A stretch of 34,426 nt of DNA from Bacilli bacterium (GTDB taxonomy: Bacteria > Bacillota_I > Bacilli_A > RF39 > UBA660), in NCBI GenBank assembly GCA_900772445.1, contig CAAHEL010000003.1, positions 1 through 34,426 of the forward strand, in the 5' to 3' direction. Shown here piece by piece: positions 15,094 to 23,653 of this stretch (position 1 is its first letter; each line of letters starts with the position of its first letter). Position numbers and translations under genes: made by a program. The notes below the pieces were generated by a model. It worked only from the letters and a program-made list of their open reading frames with translations. It ran no database searches and was not told where the DNA came from.

Positions 15094-17664
15094 ATGAAGA
15101 AAGTAATTTTAGTAGATGGCAATAATTTAATGTTTCGTAGTTATTATGCAACTGCATATTCAGGAAATATAATGAAAAATAAACAAGGTTTTCCAACTAA
15201 TGCCTTATACGGTTTTATAAATATGATGAATAAAATAATAAACGAAGAACAACCAGAATATATCGCTGTAGCATTTGATGTAGGAAAAACATTTAGACAT
15301 ACTAGTTATACAGAATATAAAGGTGGAAGAATAGAAACACCAGATGATTTAAAAAAACAATTCCCTAAAGCATATGAAGTTTTGGAAGCAATGGGAATAA
15401 AACATCTAGAATGTCCTGGATATGAAGCAGATGATATCATTGGTACATTAGCAAAAATGGTTGATGAAAATGAAGAATTTATTGCTACAATAATAAGTAG
15501 TGATAAAGATTTATTACAATTAATAAGTGATGATGTCGAAGTAAAATTATTAAAACAAAAAGATTATATCAGAATGAATAAACAAGTATTCTTTGATACA
15601 TATGGTATTGAACCAATAAGAATGATAGATTTAAAATCATTAATGGGAGACGCATCAGATAATATTCCTGGAGTTAAAGGTATCGGAGAAAAAACAGCAT
15701 TAAAATTATTACAACAATATCAAACACTAGAAAATATTTATAACAATATAGATAAAATAACTGGAGCCACCAAAGTAAAATTAGAAACAGACATAGATAA
15801 CGCTCATATGAGTAAAGAACTAGCAACTATCTATAAAGAAGTACCACTTAATATAACATTTTCTGATATTACTTATAAAGGTAAAAATAAAGATAAACTA
15901 AATGAAATATATAACGAACTAGAATTCTATTCATTTATCAAAAAAGAACAAATAAATATTTCTGAAAAAGAAATCAAAGTAAATATTCTAAATGATATAA
16001 GTAATTTAAACTTAACTAATGATTTCGGAGTTTACCTAGAATTAGATAGTAGTAATTATCACAATGCCAATATAATAGGAATAAGTATCTATAACAATGA
16101 AATATCAGCATACATTCCTTATGAAGTATTCAAAGATAACAAAGAATTTTTAAAAAACACTAATATCTTAACCTATGACATAAAAAGATTATATGTTTCA
16201 CTAAAAGAAAGAAATTTTATATTAAATAATCTAAGTTATGATGCAATGATTATTGGATATTTACTTAACTATAACATCAAGGAAGATATCGCTTACTTAG
16301 CAAATAGTCTAGATTATGAAATGCCATTTTATGATAAAAAACAAGAATTAACAGATATAGAATTTGCCAAAAGAAGTATTAACAAAGCAAAATTTATTTA
16401 TGAAACAAAAGAAAAACTCTTAAAAGAACTAGAACAAGAAGAAGTAAAAGATTTATATAATAATATTGAATTACCATTATCTATCGTATTATCTAAAATG
16501 GAAATCGAAGGAATAAGAGTAAATAAACAAGTATTATATAATATGAAAGAAGAATTAAATATAAAAATAGAATTAATATCTAAAGATATATATAACTATG
16601 CTGGCGAAGAATTTAACATATCTTCTCCTAAACAATTAGGTAGCATTCTATTTGAAAAATTAAATCTTCCACACGGTAAAAAAAATAAAAATGGTAACTA
16701 TTCAACTGACGAACAAACACTAATTAAAATTGGACCAGGTTATCCAATAATAGAAAAAATTTTAGAGTATAGAGCATTAACAAAATTACTTGCAACCTAT
16801 GTTGATGGAATATTAAATGCAGTATCTAATGATGGAAAAATCCATACTATCTATACCCAAACATTAACTAGAACAGGAAGACTATCTTCAGTTGAACCTA
16901 ATTTACAAAATATTCCTGCCAGAAGTGAATATGGAAGAAGAATAAGAAAAGCATTTATTCCTGAAGAAAATTCTATAATAATGTCATCAGACTATTCCCA
17001 AATAGAATTAAGAGTATTCGCTCATATGTCAAAAGTAAAAGACCTAATCGAAGCATTCCAAAATGGAAAAGATATACATACCAAAACTGCAATGGATATA
17101 TTTAACGTACCCGAAGAAGGCGTAACTAAAAATATGCGTAGACAAGCAAAAGCAGTAAACTTTGGAATTCTCTATGGAATAAGCAGTTATGGATTATCCG
17201 AAGACTTATTAATATCTCCCAAAGAAGCAAAAGAATTCATAAACAAATACTTTGAAACATATCCAGGAATAAAAAACTATATGAACGAAGTAATACAAAA
17301 AGCACACCAAGACGGATATGTAAAAACAATTATGAATAGAAAAAGAGTAATCGAAGAACTAAATAATACTAACTATATGATAAAAAGTATGGGAGAAAGA
17401 ATGGCATTAAATACCCCAATTCAAGGTAGTAGTGCAGACATACTAAAAAAAGCAATGATAGAAATAGATAGAGAATTTACAAATAAAGAACTTAAAAGTA
17501 AAATGTTATTACAAGTACACGATGAATTAATATTTAATGTCCTAAACGAAGAAAAAGAACAAGTATCAAAAATAGTAACAGATATAATGGAAAACACCTA
17601 TAAATTAGATGTCCCATTACTAGTAGACGTAGAATTTGGTAATAATTGGTACGAAGCAAAATAA
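15094..17664 (+). CDS. polA: DNA polymerase I
   Basis: An 856-residue family A DNA polymerase, within the usual range, for Okazaki fragment maturation and repair. The N-terminal 5'-nuclease is intact in appearance: LVDGNNLMFRSYYA, CPGYEADDIIGTLAK, TIISSDKDLLQLIS and MGDASDNIPGVKGIGEKTAL. The 3'-5' exonuclease domain (about 300-460) looks degenerate: the expected Asp-x-Glu motif reads VYLELDSSN, so proofreading may be absent, as in other Bacilli PolA. The polymerase motifs are complete: A (SSDYSQIELRVFAHMS), B (RRQAKAVNFGILYGISSYG) and C (LQVHDELIFNV). AAGGAAGTGA precedes ATG 15094. mutM starts 12 bases after the stop, the common polA-mutM repair operon of Bacillota. Confidence 0.97.
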   Translation: MKKVILVDGNNLMFRSYYATAYSGNIMKNKQGFPTNALYGFINMMNKIINEEQPEYIAVAFDVGKTFRHTSYTEYKGGRIETPDDLKKQFPKAYEVLEAMGIKHLECPGYEADDIIGTLAKMVDENEEFIATIISSDKDLLQLISDDVEVKLLKQKDYIRMNKQVFFDTYGIEPIRMIDLKSLMGDASDNIPGVKGIGEKTALKLLQQYQTLENIYNNIDKITGATKVKLETDIDNAHMSKELATIYKEVPLNITFSDITYKGKNKDKLNEIYNELEFYSFIKKEQINISEKEIKVNILNDISNLNLTNDFGVYLELDSSNYHNANIIGISIYNNEISAYIPYEVFKDNKEFLKNTNILTYDIKRLYVSLKERNFILNNLSYDAMIIGYLLNYNIKEDIAYLANSLDYEMPFYDKKQELTDIEFAKRSINKAKFIYETKEKLLKELEQEEVKDLYNNIELPLSIVLSKMEIEGIRVNKQVLYNMKEELNIKIELISKDIYNYAGEEFNISSPKQLGSILFEKLNLPHGKKNKNGNYSTDEQTLIKIGPGYPIIEKILEYRALTKLLATYVDGILNAVSNDGKIHTIYTQTLTRTGRLSSVEPNLQNIPARSEYGRRIRKAFIPEENSIIMSSDYSQIELRVFAHMSKVKDLIEAFQNGKDIHTKTAMDIFNVPEEGVTKNMRRQAKAVNFGILYGISSYGLSEDLLISPKEAKEFINKYFETYPGIKNYMNEVIQKAHQDGYVKTIMNRKRVIEELNNTNYMIKSMGERMALNTPIQGSSADILKKAMIEIDREFTNKELKSKMLLQVHDELIFNVLNEEKEQVSKIVTDIMENTYKLDVPLLVDVEFGNNWYEAK

Positions 17665-17676
17665 GGAAGTGATATT

Positions 17677-18498
17677 ATGCCAGAATTACCCGAAGTAGAA
17701 ACAGTAAAAAACACCTTAAAACCAAGAGTAATAGGAAAAAGAATAACTAATATAAAAATATACCATAACAATATAATTGCTTACCCTGAAGTAGATATAT
17801 TTACAAAAAATATTCTAAATCAAAAAATAATAGATATGTCTAGATATGGCAAATGGTTAATATTTATCCTTGAAGATTATTACTTATTATCCCATCTTCG
17901 TATGGAAGGAAAATATTTCTTTAAAAATCCCAAAAACCAATTATCCAAACACGACCACGTTGTATTTACTCTAGATCACAACGAAGAATTAAGATATAAT
18001 GATGTAAGAAAATTTGGTAAAATGTATCTAATTGAAAAAGACAAAATCAAAGAAATTGGACCATTAACAGAATTAGGATATGAACCTTGGGATAATAAAT
18101 TAACTATTAATTACCTAAAAGAAAAATATAATAACAAAAAATTACCTATAAAAACATTATTACTAGACCAGAGTATCATAACAGGAATAGGTAACATATA
18201 TGCAGATGAAATATTATTCTTATCAAAAATAAATCCCAATAAAAAACCAACTGAATTAACAGACCAAAACTTAAAAGACATAATTAAATACACCAAACAA
18301 GTTTTAGAAAACGCTATAAAAAAAGGTGGAAGCACCATAAGAAGTTATACATCAGTTGATGGAGTACACGGATTATTTCAACAAGAATTGTTAGTACATA
18401 CCAAAGAAAACGAACCCTGTCCTGTTTGTAAAAATAAAATAATTAAAATAAAAGTCGGAGGCCGAGGAACATATTATTGCCCAAATTGTCAAAGATAA
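17677..18498 (+). CDS. mutM: Formamidopyrimidine-DNA glycosylase
   Basis: A 273-residue Fpg protein, normal length, that excises oxidised purines such as 8-oxoguanine and FapyG and cleaves the strand by AP-lyase chemistry. The start MPELPEVETVKNTL gives, after Met removal, the catalytic Pro and the nearby Glu. MSRYGKWLIF holds the conserved Lys; LLSHLRMEGKY and the helix-two-turn-helix region DQSIITGIGNIYADEILF follow. The C-terminal zinc finger is complete (CPVCKNKIIKIKVGGRGTYYCPNC). The stretch with the GIGNIY and the Arg in GGRGT are family hallmarks. It is second in the polA-mutM unit with its own AAGGAAGTGAT site, and is followed by a terminator at 18550. Confidence 0.96.
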   Translation: MPELPEVETVKNTLKPRVIGKRITNIKIYHNNIIAYPEVDIFTKNILNQKIIDMSRYGKWLIFILEDYYLLSHLRMEGKYFFKNPKNQLSKHDHVVFTLDHNEELRYNDVRKFGKMYLIEKDKIKEIGPLTELGYEPWDNKLTINYLKEKYNNKKLPIKTLLLDQSIITGIGNIYADEILFLSKINPNKKPTELTDQNLKDIIKYTKQVLENAIKKGGSTIRSYTSVDGVHGLFQQELLVHTKENEPCPVCKNKIIKIKVGGRGTYYCPNCQR

Positions 18499-18549
18499 CT
18501 TTACATATATTTACATTAACTATGTTGCCAAATAGTCAACATTAATAAG

Positions 18550-18581
18550 AATATGCCAATACTAAATTGACATATTTTTTC
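18550..18581 (+). terminator. Terminator after polA-mutM with an embedded -35 box
   Basis: AATATG (18550-18555) and CAAT (18557-18560) pair with ATTG (18566-18569) and CATATT (18571-18576), with one C-A mismatch, followed by TTTT. TTGACA at 18567-18572 lies inside the 3' arm and is a perfect sigma-A -35 with a weak -10 TAACTT at 18590-18595. Confidence 0.65.
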
Positions 18582-18615
18582 TGCTATGTTAACTTGTTTC
18601 TAGGAGTGATATTTT

Positions 18616-19062
18616 ATGGATAGAAAAGAAGTATTTAGACAAATATTAATAGAATTAATGAATAAAGAACTATTAAATAGATTTGTCTCAATAGCATTTG
18701 ATTATAACCTAAAAAAACAAAACTTTATCTACGCCCAATACAAAGTAGTAAATAATAACATAATACTAAATATCTTTGATAATAACATTAAAAATAGATT
18801 TAATGCCTATGTCTTTGTCGAGAAAGAAGAAGACGTAATGCTAGAAACCAAAGCAGATAAAGATGCCAAAATAACCTATATCTATATAGATACTTGTTAT
18901 AAAGAATATAAAAATAATAAAAAACTAAACAACCTAACCAAACTAGCAGCATCATTCAAAGCAAAAAACGAGGAAGAACTACGAGATATCATAAAAAATG
19001 TCTTTCCTAAAAAAATAGAAAAAATAATTTACACCAAAATAAAAGAAACTAATCAACAATAA
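18616..19062 (+). CDS. Hypothetical soluble protein
   Basis: A 148-residue basic protein I do not recognise. No signal peptide, membrane segment or Cys pair is visible. The N-terminus (MDRKEVFRQILIELMNKELL) is helical; the middle alternates strand-like hydrophobic stretches (NFIYAQYKVVNNNIILNIFD, FNAYVFVEKEEDVMLETK, KITYIYIDTCY) and the C-terminal third is a Lys-rich helix pair (LNNLTKLAASFKAKNEEEL). RBS AGGAGTGAT supports ATG 18616. A perfect -35 TTGACA lies upstream inside a terminator hairpin. Its last 14 bases overlap the end of tmcAL on the other strand, so the two genes are convergent with no spacer between them. No function is proposed. Confidence 0.7.
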   Translation: MDRKEVFRQILIELMNKELLNRFVSIAFDYNLKKQNFIYAQYKVVNNNIILNIFDNNIKNRFNAYVFVEKEEDVMLETKADKDAKITYIYIDTCYKEYKNNKKLNNLTKLAASFKAKNEEELRDIIKNVFPKKIEKIIYTKIKETNQQ

Positions 19063-20185
19063 TAGGATTATGACTAATTTCTTCCTTAATTAATTTTTCA
19101 TCAACAATAATAGAGTATATATAATTAATTCTATATTCCAAATCAAATAACCTAGATATATTATTCTTATAATTAGTAACAATAGGAATATCAATATCTT
19201 TTTTTATTTTATTTAAATAACTTTGCCCCTTCTTGTTAAAACCAAGTACCCTAACATAATCAATATTAATATTTTTTATATCTTCCTTAGTTAAATTAGT
19301 TAAAATATGTATAAACATTCTATTAATCTTATTATAAGTATATCTTTTAGTCTTAATATTCTTAACTAACTCATCCCAATTATTAGAGTTTCTAATACAT
19401 TTTCTAATTCTATTTTCAATACCCTCATCAACAGTCAAAAACTTATCTAAATTATCTATATTATTAACTATCTGATATTTAAGAAGTAAAAAGAAATCAT
19501 TAATAGATACATTATATAAAACACTAGTATCATAACTAGGAATAAAATTATTAATATTCTTATTATCCCTTAAATATTCCCTAATTAATGAAGCATTAAC
19601 AATATTAGAATTAACTTCCTTACTATGATAATCATTAGTTCTCTTAATATTAATAACTTTAATATCTTTATTTATTAACATTATTTGTTTAATATACGAT
19701 AAAGCAAGTAAATCATTAGGTTTATTAATTTCAATATCAAGTTTATCTTTAATTGCCTTACTAAGTGAAGTAGGGTAGTTATACCCCAAACTCAAATAAT
19801 ATTTAACTAAATCATCATATCTCTTATCATTAAGTTGCACTTCTGCCATTTTCTTTAAACTATCAATATTATCCATTTCAGTACCAAATACTAAAGTATC
19901 AATATTAAGTTTATTTAACAAACTAATTGCCCCCCTAGCAAAAATATCCGAAGATTGTGTAGCAAAGAAAAAAGGAAGTTCAATAACCATATCAATACCA
20001 TTAGATAAACAAATATTAGTCTTATCCCATTTATTAATAATTGAAACATCTCCCCGTTGCGTAAAACAAGAAGAAACAATAGCAATAATAATTGAATCTG
20101 GATACATTTCTCTAATCTTATTAATTTGATACAAATGTCCTAAATGAAAAGGATTATATTCCGCAACAATACCAATAACTCTCAT
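19049..20185 (-). CDS. tmcAL: tRNA(Met) cytidine acetate ligase (TmcAL/YlbM family)
   Basis: A 378-residue nucleotidyltransferase-fold protein, typical length. In Bacillus subtilis this family acetylates the wobble cytidine 34 of elongator tRNA-Met using acetate and ATP. The N-terminus carries the signature GIVAEYNPFHLGHLYQI with the HLGH nucleotide-binding motif, followed by SSCFTQRGDVSIINKWDK, VIELPFFFATQSSDIFARGA and LVFGTEMDNI, which are characteristic. GGTGTATGT stands just before ATG 20185 on the minus strand, with GAGGTG as ribosome site. It is divergent from the glycosyltransferase gene across a shared palindromic -35. The C-terminal third is poorly conserved in the family and looks intact here. 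Assigned by motif, not by activity. Confidence 0.92.
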   Translation of the reverse strand: MRVIGIVAEYNPFHLGHLYQINKIREMYPDSIIIAIVSSCFTQRGDVSIINKWDKTNICLSNGIDMVIELPFFFATQSSDIFARGAISLLNKLNIDTLVFGTEMDNIDSLKKMAEVQLNDKRYDDLVKYYLSLGYNYPTSLSKAIKDKLDIEINKPNDLLALSYIKQIMLINKDIKVINIKRTNDYHSKEVNSNIVNASLIREYLRDNKNINNFIPSYDTSVLYNVSINDFFLLLKYQIVNNIDNLDKFLTVDEGIENRIRKCIRNSNNWDELVKNIKTKRYTYNKINRMFIHILTNLTKEDIKNINIDYVRVLGFNKKGQSYLNKIKKDIDIPIVTNYKNNISRLFDLEYRINYIYSIIVDEKLIKEEISHNPIIVD

Positions 20186-20208
20186 ACATACACCTCAAAA
20201 TCAAAAAT

Positions 20209-20260
20209 AATATACCATAAATTACTCATATTTGCAAATAAATAAATTAAATGTTATAAT
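20209..20260. promoter_or_regulatory. Symmetric divergent promoter with a shared palindromic -35
   Basis: TTGCAA at 20232-20237 is its own reverse complement, inside TTTGCAAA. On the plus strand TATAAT (20255-20260) is exactly 17 bases downstream, serving the glycosyltransferase. On the minus strand TATATT (20214-20209) is also exactly 17 bases away, serving tmcAL. Confidence 0.7.
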
Positions 20261-20294
20261 AAGCATAACAAAAACAAAAGAAAGAGGTTTATAT

Positions 20295-21803
20295 ATGTTT
20301 TTAACAGTAGTAAGTTTTTTCGAAAATATTATCTCAACCATAGGTAATACATTTGGAAAAAGCAAAGAAATATATAATATACTAGGAATAATATTAAGTA
20401 TCATAATTATTCATAAAGCAGTATATTATGCAGTAGGATTATTTTTCACAAGAAAATTTAAAGAAGCAAAAAGCAAACACAAATATGCCATATTAATTGC
20501 AGCAAGAAATGAAAAAAATGTAATAGGAAATCTAATAGAAAGTATTAATAAACAAGATTATCCCAAAGAATTATTAACAATTTTTGTTGTCGCAGATAAC
20601 TGTACTGATAATACTGCAGAAATTGCCAGAAAAAAAGGTGCAATTTGTTACGAAAGATTTGATGACAAACATAAAACCAAAGGATATGCCCTAGAATATT
20701 TATTAGATAGAATCGAAGAAGACTATGGAAGAATGAGTTTCGAAGGTTATTTTATTTTTGATGCCGATAACTTATTAAATACTGACTTCATAAGTAAAAT
20801 GAATAATGCCTTTGATTCCGGAGAAAAAATAATAACATCATACAGAAATACCAAAAACTTTGATGAAAACTGGATTGCCTCAACGTATGCACTACATTGG
20901 TTAAGGTCAGTCAGAGTAAATCACAGAGCAAGGTCAATATTTCATCTTGCAACTAATATCCAAGGAACAGGTTTCTTATTTGCTAGTGAAATCGTTCAAA
21001 ATGGTTGGCATTACACATCATTAACCGAAGATAGAGCATTAACTGCTGATGCTGTCGCTCAAGGATATGAAATAACTTACCAAGACGAAGCAGAATTCTT
21101 TGACGAACAACCAATAAGTTTAAAAGTAGCATTAAGACAAAGATTAAGATGGTCTAAAGGACACTTACTTGCTTTTGTTGAAACAGGACCATATCTATTT
21201 TTAAATATCTTTTTAGGAAAAAAATACATAAAAACAAAATGGAATAAACAAGAAAAACAACCTAAAAATCTCCTTTATAAAATATTAGAATCAATAAGAC
21301 ACAGATTTGCTTCATTTGATACATTAGTCCAATTAACCCCAGTAGTATTAATTAATTTAATAAGATGGTTAATAGTAATGGTATTTATCTATGCTTGTTT
21401 CTGTTATAATAAAGGAATAAATGGAGCATCATTACTAGGTAGTAGTACAATATTAGCAAGAACAATAAAAAATATTTTTGGAGACATAACAATAAATATT
21501 ACCCCAGGATGGCAAGCATTTGGAATTGCCTTACTAATTAGTATCTGGTGGAGAATATTCTATAGAATAGGTAAGTACCTAGAAAACATTTGGTTAGCAG
21601 TATATATCTTTATTGTCGAACACAAAAGAATAAAGAAAATGAGTATCTGGAAAAAAATATTATATTGCTTCACTTGGCCTATCTTTGACATAATAGGTAG
21701 ATATACAATATATGCTGCAATATTTATGAAAGTAACTTGGAAACCAATACCACACAATAGTAAAATAACAATTGATGACTTAAAAGATAAGAGGGTGTCA
21801 TAA
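20295..21803 (+). CDS. Membrane-bound family 2 glycosyltransferase
   Basis: A 502-residue processive-type GT2 enzyme. After an N-terminal membrane segment (NILGIILSIIIIHKAVYYAVG) the catalytic domain shows YAILIAARNEKNVIGNLIES, ADNCTDNTAEIARKKGA, the metal-binding FIFDADNLLN, the acceptor-site LTEDRALTADA and the RQRLRWSKGH (QxxRW-type) motif. Several C-terminal membrane segments follow (LINLIRWLIVMVFIYACFC and others). The domain order matches enzymes that make and extrude surface polysaccharides, as in cellulose or poly-N-acetylglucosamine synthases; the sugar cannot be read from the sequence. The start is ATG 20295: AAAGAGG is well placed, and the promoter at 20232-20260 makes upstream starts untranscribed. 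Its stop overlaps the next ATG (TAATG), so it is coupled to the small membrane protein. Confidence 0.88.
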   Translation: MFLTVVSFFENIISTIGNTFGKSKEIYNILGIILSIIIIHKAVYYAVGLFFTRKFKEAKSKHKYAILIAARNEKNVIGNLIESINKQDYPKELLTIFVVADNCTDNTAEIARKKGAICYERFDDKHKTKGYALEYLLDRIEEDYGRMSFEGYFIFDADNLLNTDFISKMNNAFDSGEKIITSYRNTKNFDENWIASTYALHWLRSVRVNHRARSIFHLATNIQGTGFLFASEIVQNGWHYTSLTEDRALTADAVAQGYEITYQDEAEFFDEQPISLKVALRQRLRWSKGHLLAFVETGPYLFLNIFLGKKYIKTKWNKQEKQPKNLLYKILESIRHRFASFDTLVQLTPVVLINLIRWLIVMVFIYACFCYNKGINGASLLGSSTILARTIKNIFGDITINITPGWQAFGIALLISIWWRIFYRIGKYLENIWLAVYIFIVEHKRIKKMSIWKKILYCFTWPIFDIIGRYTIYAAIFMKVTWKPIPHNSKITIDDLKDKRVS

Positions 21804-22000
21804 TGAACGAATATGTAAGACAATTTTATTACGAAGGAATCGGAGATATCTTTTACGCTAAACCAGAAAAATTCCTAACAACAAAAATAAAAAACAAAGT
21901 AATCCAAAAAATACTAATTACATTACTAAAAATAATATACACAATATTTGCCATAAGTTGTGGCATAGCATTATTCTATGTAATGTATCCATTCTCATAA
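21803..22000 (+). CDS. Small membrane protein coupled to the glycosyltransferase
   Basis: A 65-residue protein with no recognised family. The N-terminal half (MNEYVRQFYYEGIGDIFYAK) is polar, followed by a basic stretch and one membrane segment (ILITLLKIIYTIFAISCGIA) near the C-terminus. It shares one base with the glycosyltransferase stop codon (TAATG) and has AGAGGGTGT upstream, so the pair is translationally coupled and the protein may assist the enzyme in the membrane. That role is inference. A strong terminator follows at 21999. Confidence 0.65.
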   Translation: MNEYVRQFYYEGIGDIFYAKPEKFLTTKIKNKVIQKILITLLKIIYTIFAISCGIALFYVMYPFS

Positions 22001-22029
22001 AACGAGTAAATTATTTACTTGTTTTTTTT
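21999..22029 (+). terminator. Terminator after the glycosyltransferase unit
   Basis: AAAACGAGTAAA (21999-22010), loop TTA, TTTACTTGTTTT (22014-22025; one G-T pair), then T. Confidence 0.85.
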
Positions 22030-22040
22030 AACCAAATAAG

Positions 22041-22069
22041 TTTACATTTCTACTTTTATATGCTAAAAT
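22041..22069 (+). promoter_or_regulatory. Promoter of the XRE-ImmA/PIN pair
   Basis: TTTACA (22041-22046), 17-base spacer, TGC-TAAAAT with the -10 at 22064-22069. Confidence 0.75.
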
Positions 22070-22092
22070 ATAAACTATAAAGGAGGCATAAT

Positions 22093-23136
22093 ATGGACAG
22101 AATCGGAAAAAATTTAAAAAGAGTTAGACTATTAAAAAACCTATCATTAAATGATGCTGGTAAACTATTAAATATGTCTGCAACCGCAGTATCTAAATAT
22201 GAAAAAGGTGAAATATTACCAGACTCAAAAAAACTAATCGAATTTGCTAATGCCTATAAAGTTAAAGCAATTGAATTATTAAAAGTTTATGATACACCCC
22301 AAATGAAATTTACTTCATTTAGAAAGAAAAAAAGACTAAAAGGACAAAACCTAGAACTTTTAAAAGAATTAATACAAAATGAAGTTACCAAATATCTAGA
22401 AGTAATTAAACTTAATAATATTGATAACCATATCATAAAACTAAAAAAATATTCCTGTAACAGTCTCGAAGAAGCAGAAAAAGTTGCTAATGATTTTAGA
22501 AACTATATAAAAATATCAAATAAACAACCCATATCAGATTTAATAAATGTTTTAGAAAATTTAGGAATAATCATAATTCAAATAAATAACCCCAATAACA
22601 AATTTAATGACTTCGATGGATTAAGTGAAATAGTAAATGATATTCCCATAATTATCTTACAAGATAACATAAAAGACGGAGCAAGACAAAGATTTACTAT
22701 CGCTCACGAATTAGGACATTTAATATTAAATGTTAATAATAACGAACTAGATGAAGAAAAACTATGTAATAGATTTGCAAGTGCCTTATTAATGCCAAAA
22801 GAAGCAGTAATTAATGAATTTGGAATATCAAGAAAAAACATCAATTTCTTTGAACTAACTGCTTTTAAAAACGAATTTAAAGTAAGTTATGCTGCAATAA
22901 TATATAGATTAAAAGATTTAAACATTATTTCAGAATACCTATACAAAAAACTAAGTATATACATAAATACCAGAATAGGGAAGAATGATCCAAATCCAAT
23001 TAATCCAGAAAAATCATATCAATTCAAAAGAATAGTATATAAACTAGAAGCAGATGAAATAATCTCATTAAATAAAGCCTGTGAATTATTGAGAGTAACA
23101 ATAGATGAATATAACAACGAAGATAATAATTACTGA
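22093..23136 (+). CDS. XRE regulator fused to an ImmA/IrrE metalloprotease domain
   Basis: A 347-residue two-domain protein. Residues about 1-62 are a Cro/CI-type helix-turn-helix (RIGKNLKRVRLLKNLSLNDAG, then MSATAVSKYEKGEILPDSKK). Residues about 140-290 are an ImmA/IrrE (COG2856-type) zinc peptidase with the HExxH motif HELGH at 205-209 in RQRFTIAHELGHLILN, preceded by the usual DGLSE and PIIILQD stretches and followed by CNRFASALLMP. In known relatives such proteases cleave repressors in mobile elements or stress responses. RBS AAAGGAGG precedes ATG 22093. The next gene, a PIN-domain protein, starts inside its 3' end (32-base overlap), which indicates a two-gene unit. DNA binding probably autoregulates the pair. 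Pairing of XRE-COG2856 genes with toxins is known in general; this partner is judged by motif. Confidence 0.9.
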   Translation: MDRIGKNLKRVRLLKNLSLNDAGKLLNMSATAVSKYEKGEILPDSKKLIEFANAYKVKAIELLKVYDTPQMKFTSFRKKKRLKGQNLELLKELIQNEVTKYLEVIKLNNIDNHIIKLKKYSCNSLEEAEKVANDFRNYIKISNKQPISDLINVLENLGIIIIQINNPNNKFNDFDGLSEIVNDIPIIILQDNIKDGARQRFTIAHELGHLILNVNNNELDEEKLCNRFASALLMPKEAVINEFGISRKNINFFELTAFKNEFKVSYAAIIYRLKDLNIISEYLYKKLSIYINTRIGKNDPNPINPEKSYQFKRIVYKLEADEIISLNKACELLRVTIDEYNNEDNNY

Positions 23137-23620
23137 TACAAATATAATAACTGATTTATATAACGCAAATCTATTAGAAAAATTTATTAACCTAGATAAC
23201 GTATATATAAGTGATATGGTTAAATGTGATGAAATAAATTCCAAAACAGGCAATGTTGAATTAATTAATAAATTTAAAGTAATATCTGCAACACCATTAC
23301 AATTAATCAAAGTAAACAAATTATCAATTACAGAAAAAAAGTTATCAACATATGATTTACTTAATTATGTAATCGCTAAAGATAACAATGCAATTCTAGC
23401 AACTGGAGACAAAAGATTAAAAATATTCTCTGAAGATAATAGAGTAGAAGTAATAAGAACACTTAAAATAATTAAATTACTAGAATATAATAAAATTATA
23501 TCTACAAAAGAAGCAGTTATTTCTTGTAAACTCTTAAAAGAAAATAAATATACCAGAATACCCCCTGAAGAAATAGATAAACTAATTAAAGAACTAGAAA
23601 AAATAACAGTTAATTGTTAA
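23105..23620 (+). CDS. PIN-domain-like protein, putative toxin partner
   Basis: A 171-residue protein resembling a PIN-domain nuclease. The first strand ends in an acidic pair (KIIITDTNIITDLYNANLL, Asp11 and Asp17), a second acidic site lies in SDMVKCDEIN (Asp42/Glu43), and the third in NNAILATGDKRLKIF (Asp102), the usual order of metal-binding acids in PIN folds. PIN toxins cleave RNA, so an RNase role is plausible. The C-terminal helices (about 115-171) carry IIKLLEYNKIISTKEAV. It starts 32 bases inside the XRE-ImmA gene in another frame, with GAGAG as a weak ribosome site, so it is coupled to that gene. A perfect terminator follows. The family is judged by eye; a non-catalytic PIN-like role is possible. 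Confidence 0.7.
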   Translation: MNITTKIIITDTNIITDLYNANLLEKFINLDNVYISDMVKCDEINSKTGNVELINKFKVISATPLQLIKVNKLSITEKKLSTYDLLNYVIAKDNNAILATGDKRLKIFSEDNRVEVIRTLKIIKLLEYNKIISTKEAVISCKLLKENKYTRIPPEEIDKLIKELEKITVNC

Positions 23621-23653
23621 AAAGATATTAGTAACAAAACTAATATCTTTTTT
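23619..23653. terminator. Bidirectional terminator between PIN gene and LTA-synthase-like gene
   Basis: AAAAAGATATTAGT (23619-23632) pairs perfectly with ACTAATATCTTTTT (23639-23652), followed by T on the plus strand and by the complementary tract on the minus strand. Confidence 0.9.

Noticed and set aside
19049..19062. 14-base overlap of two convergent gene ends
   Set aside because: Short convergent overlaps are ordinary in compact AT-rich genomes.
20232..20294. N-terminal extension of the glycosyltransferase
   Set aside because: It would start within the -35 box; the AAAGAGG site fits ATG 20295.
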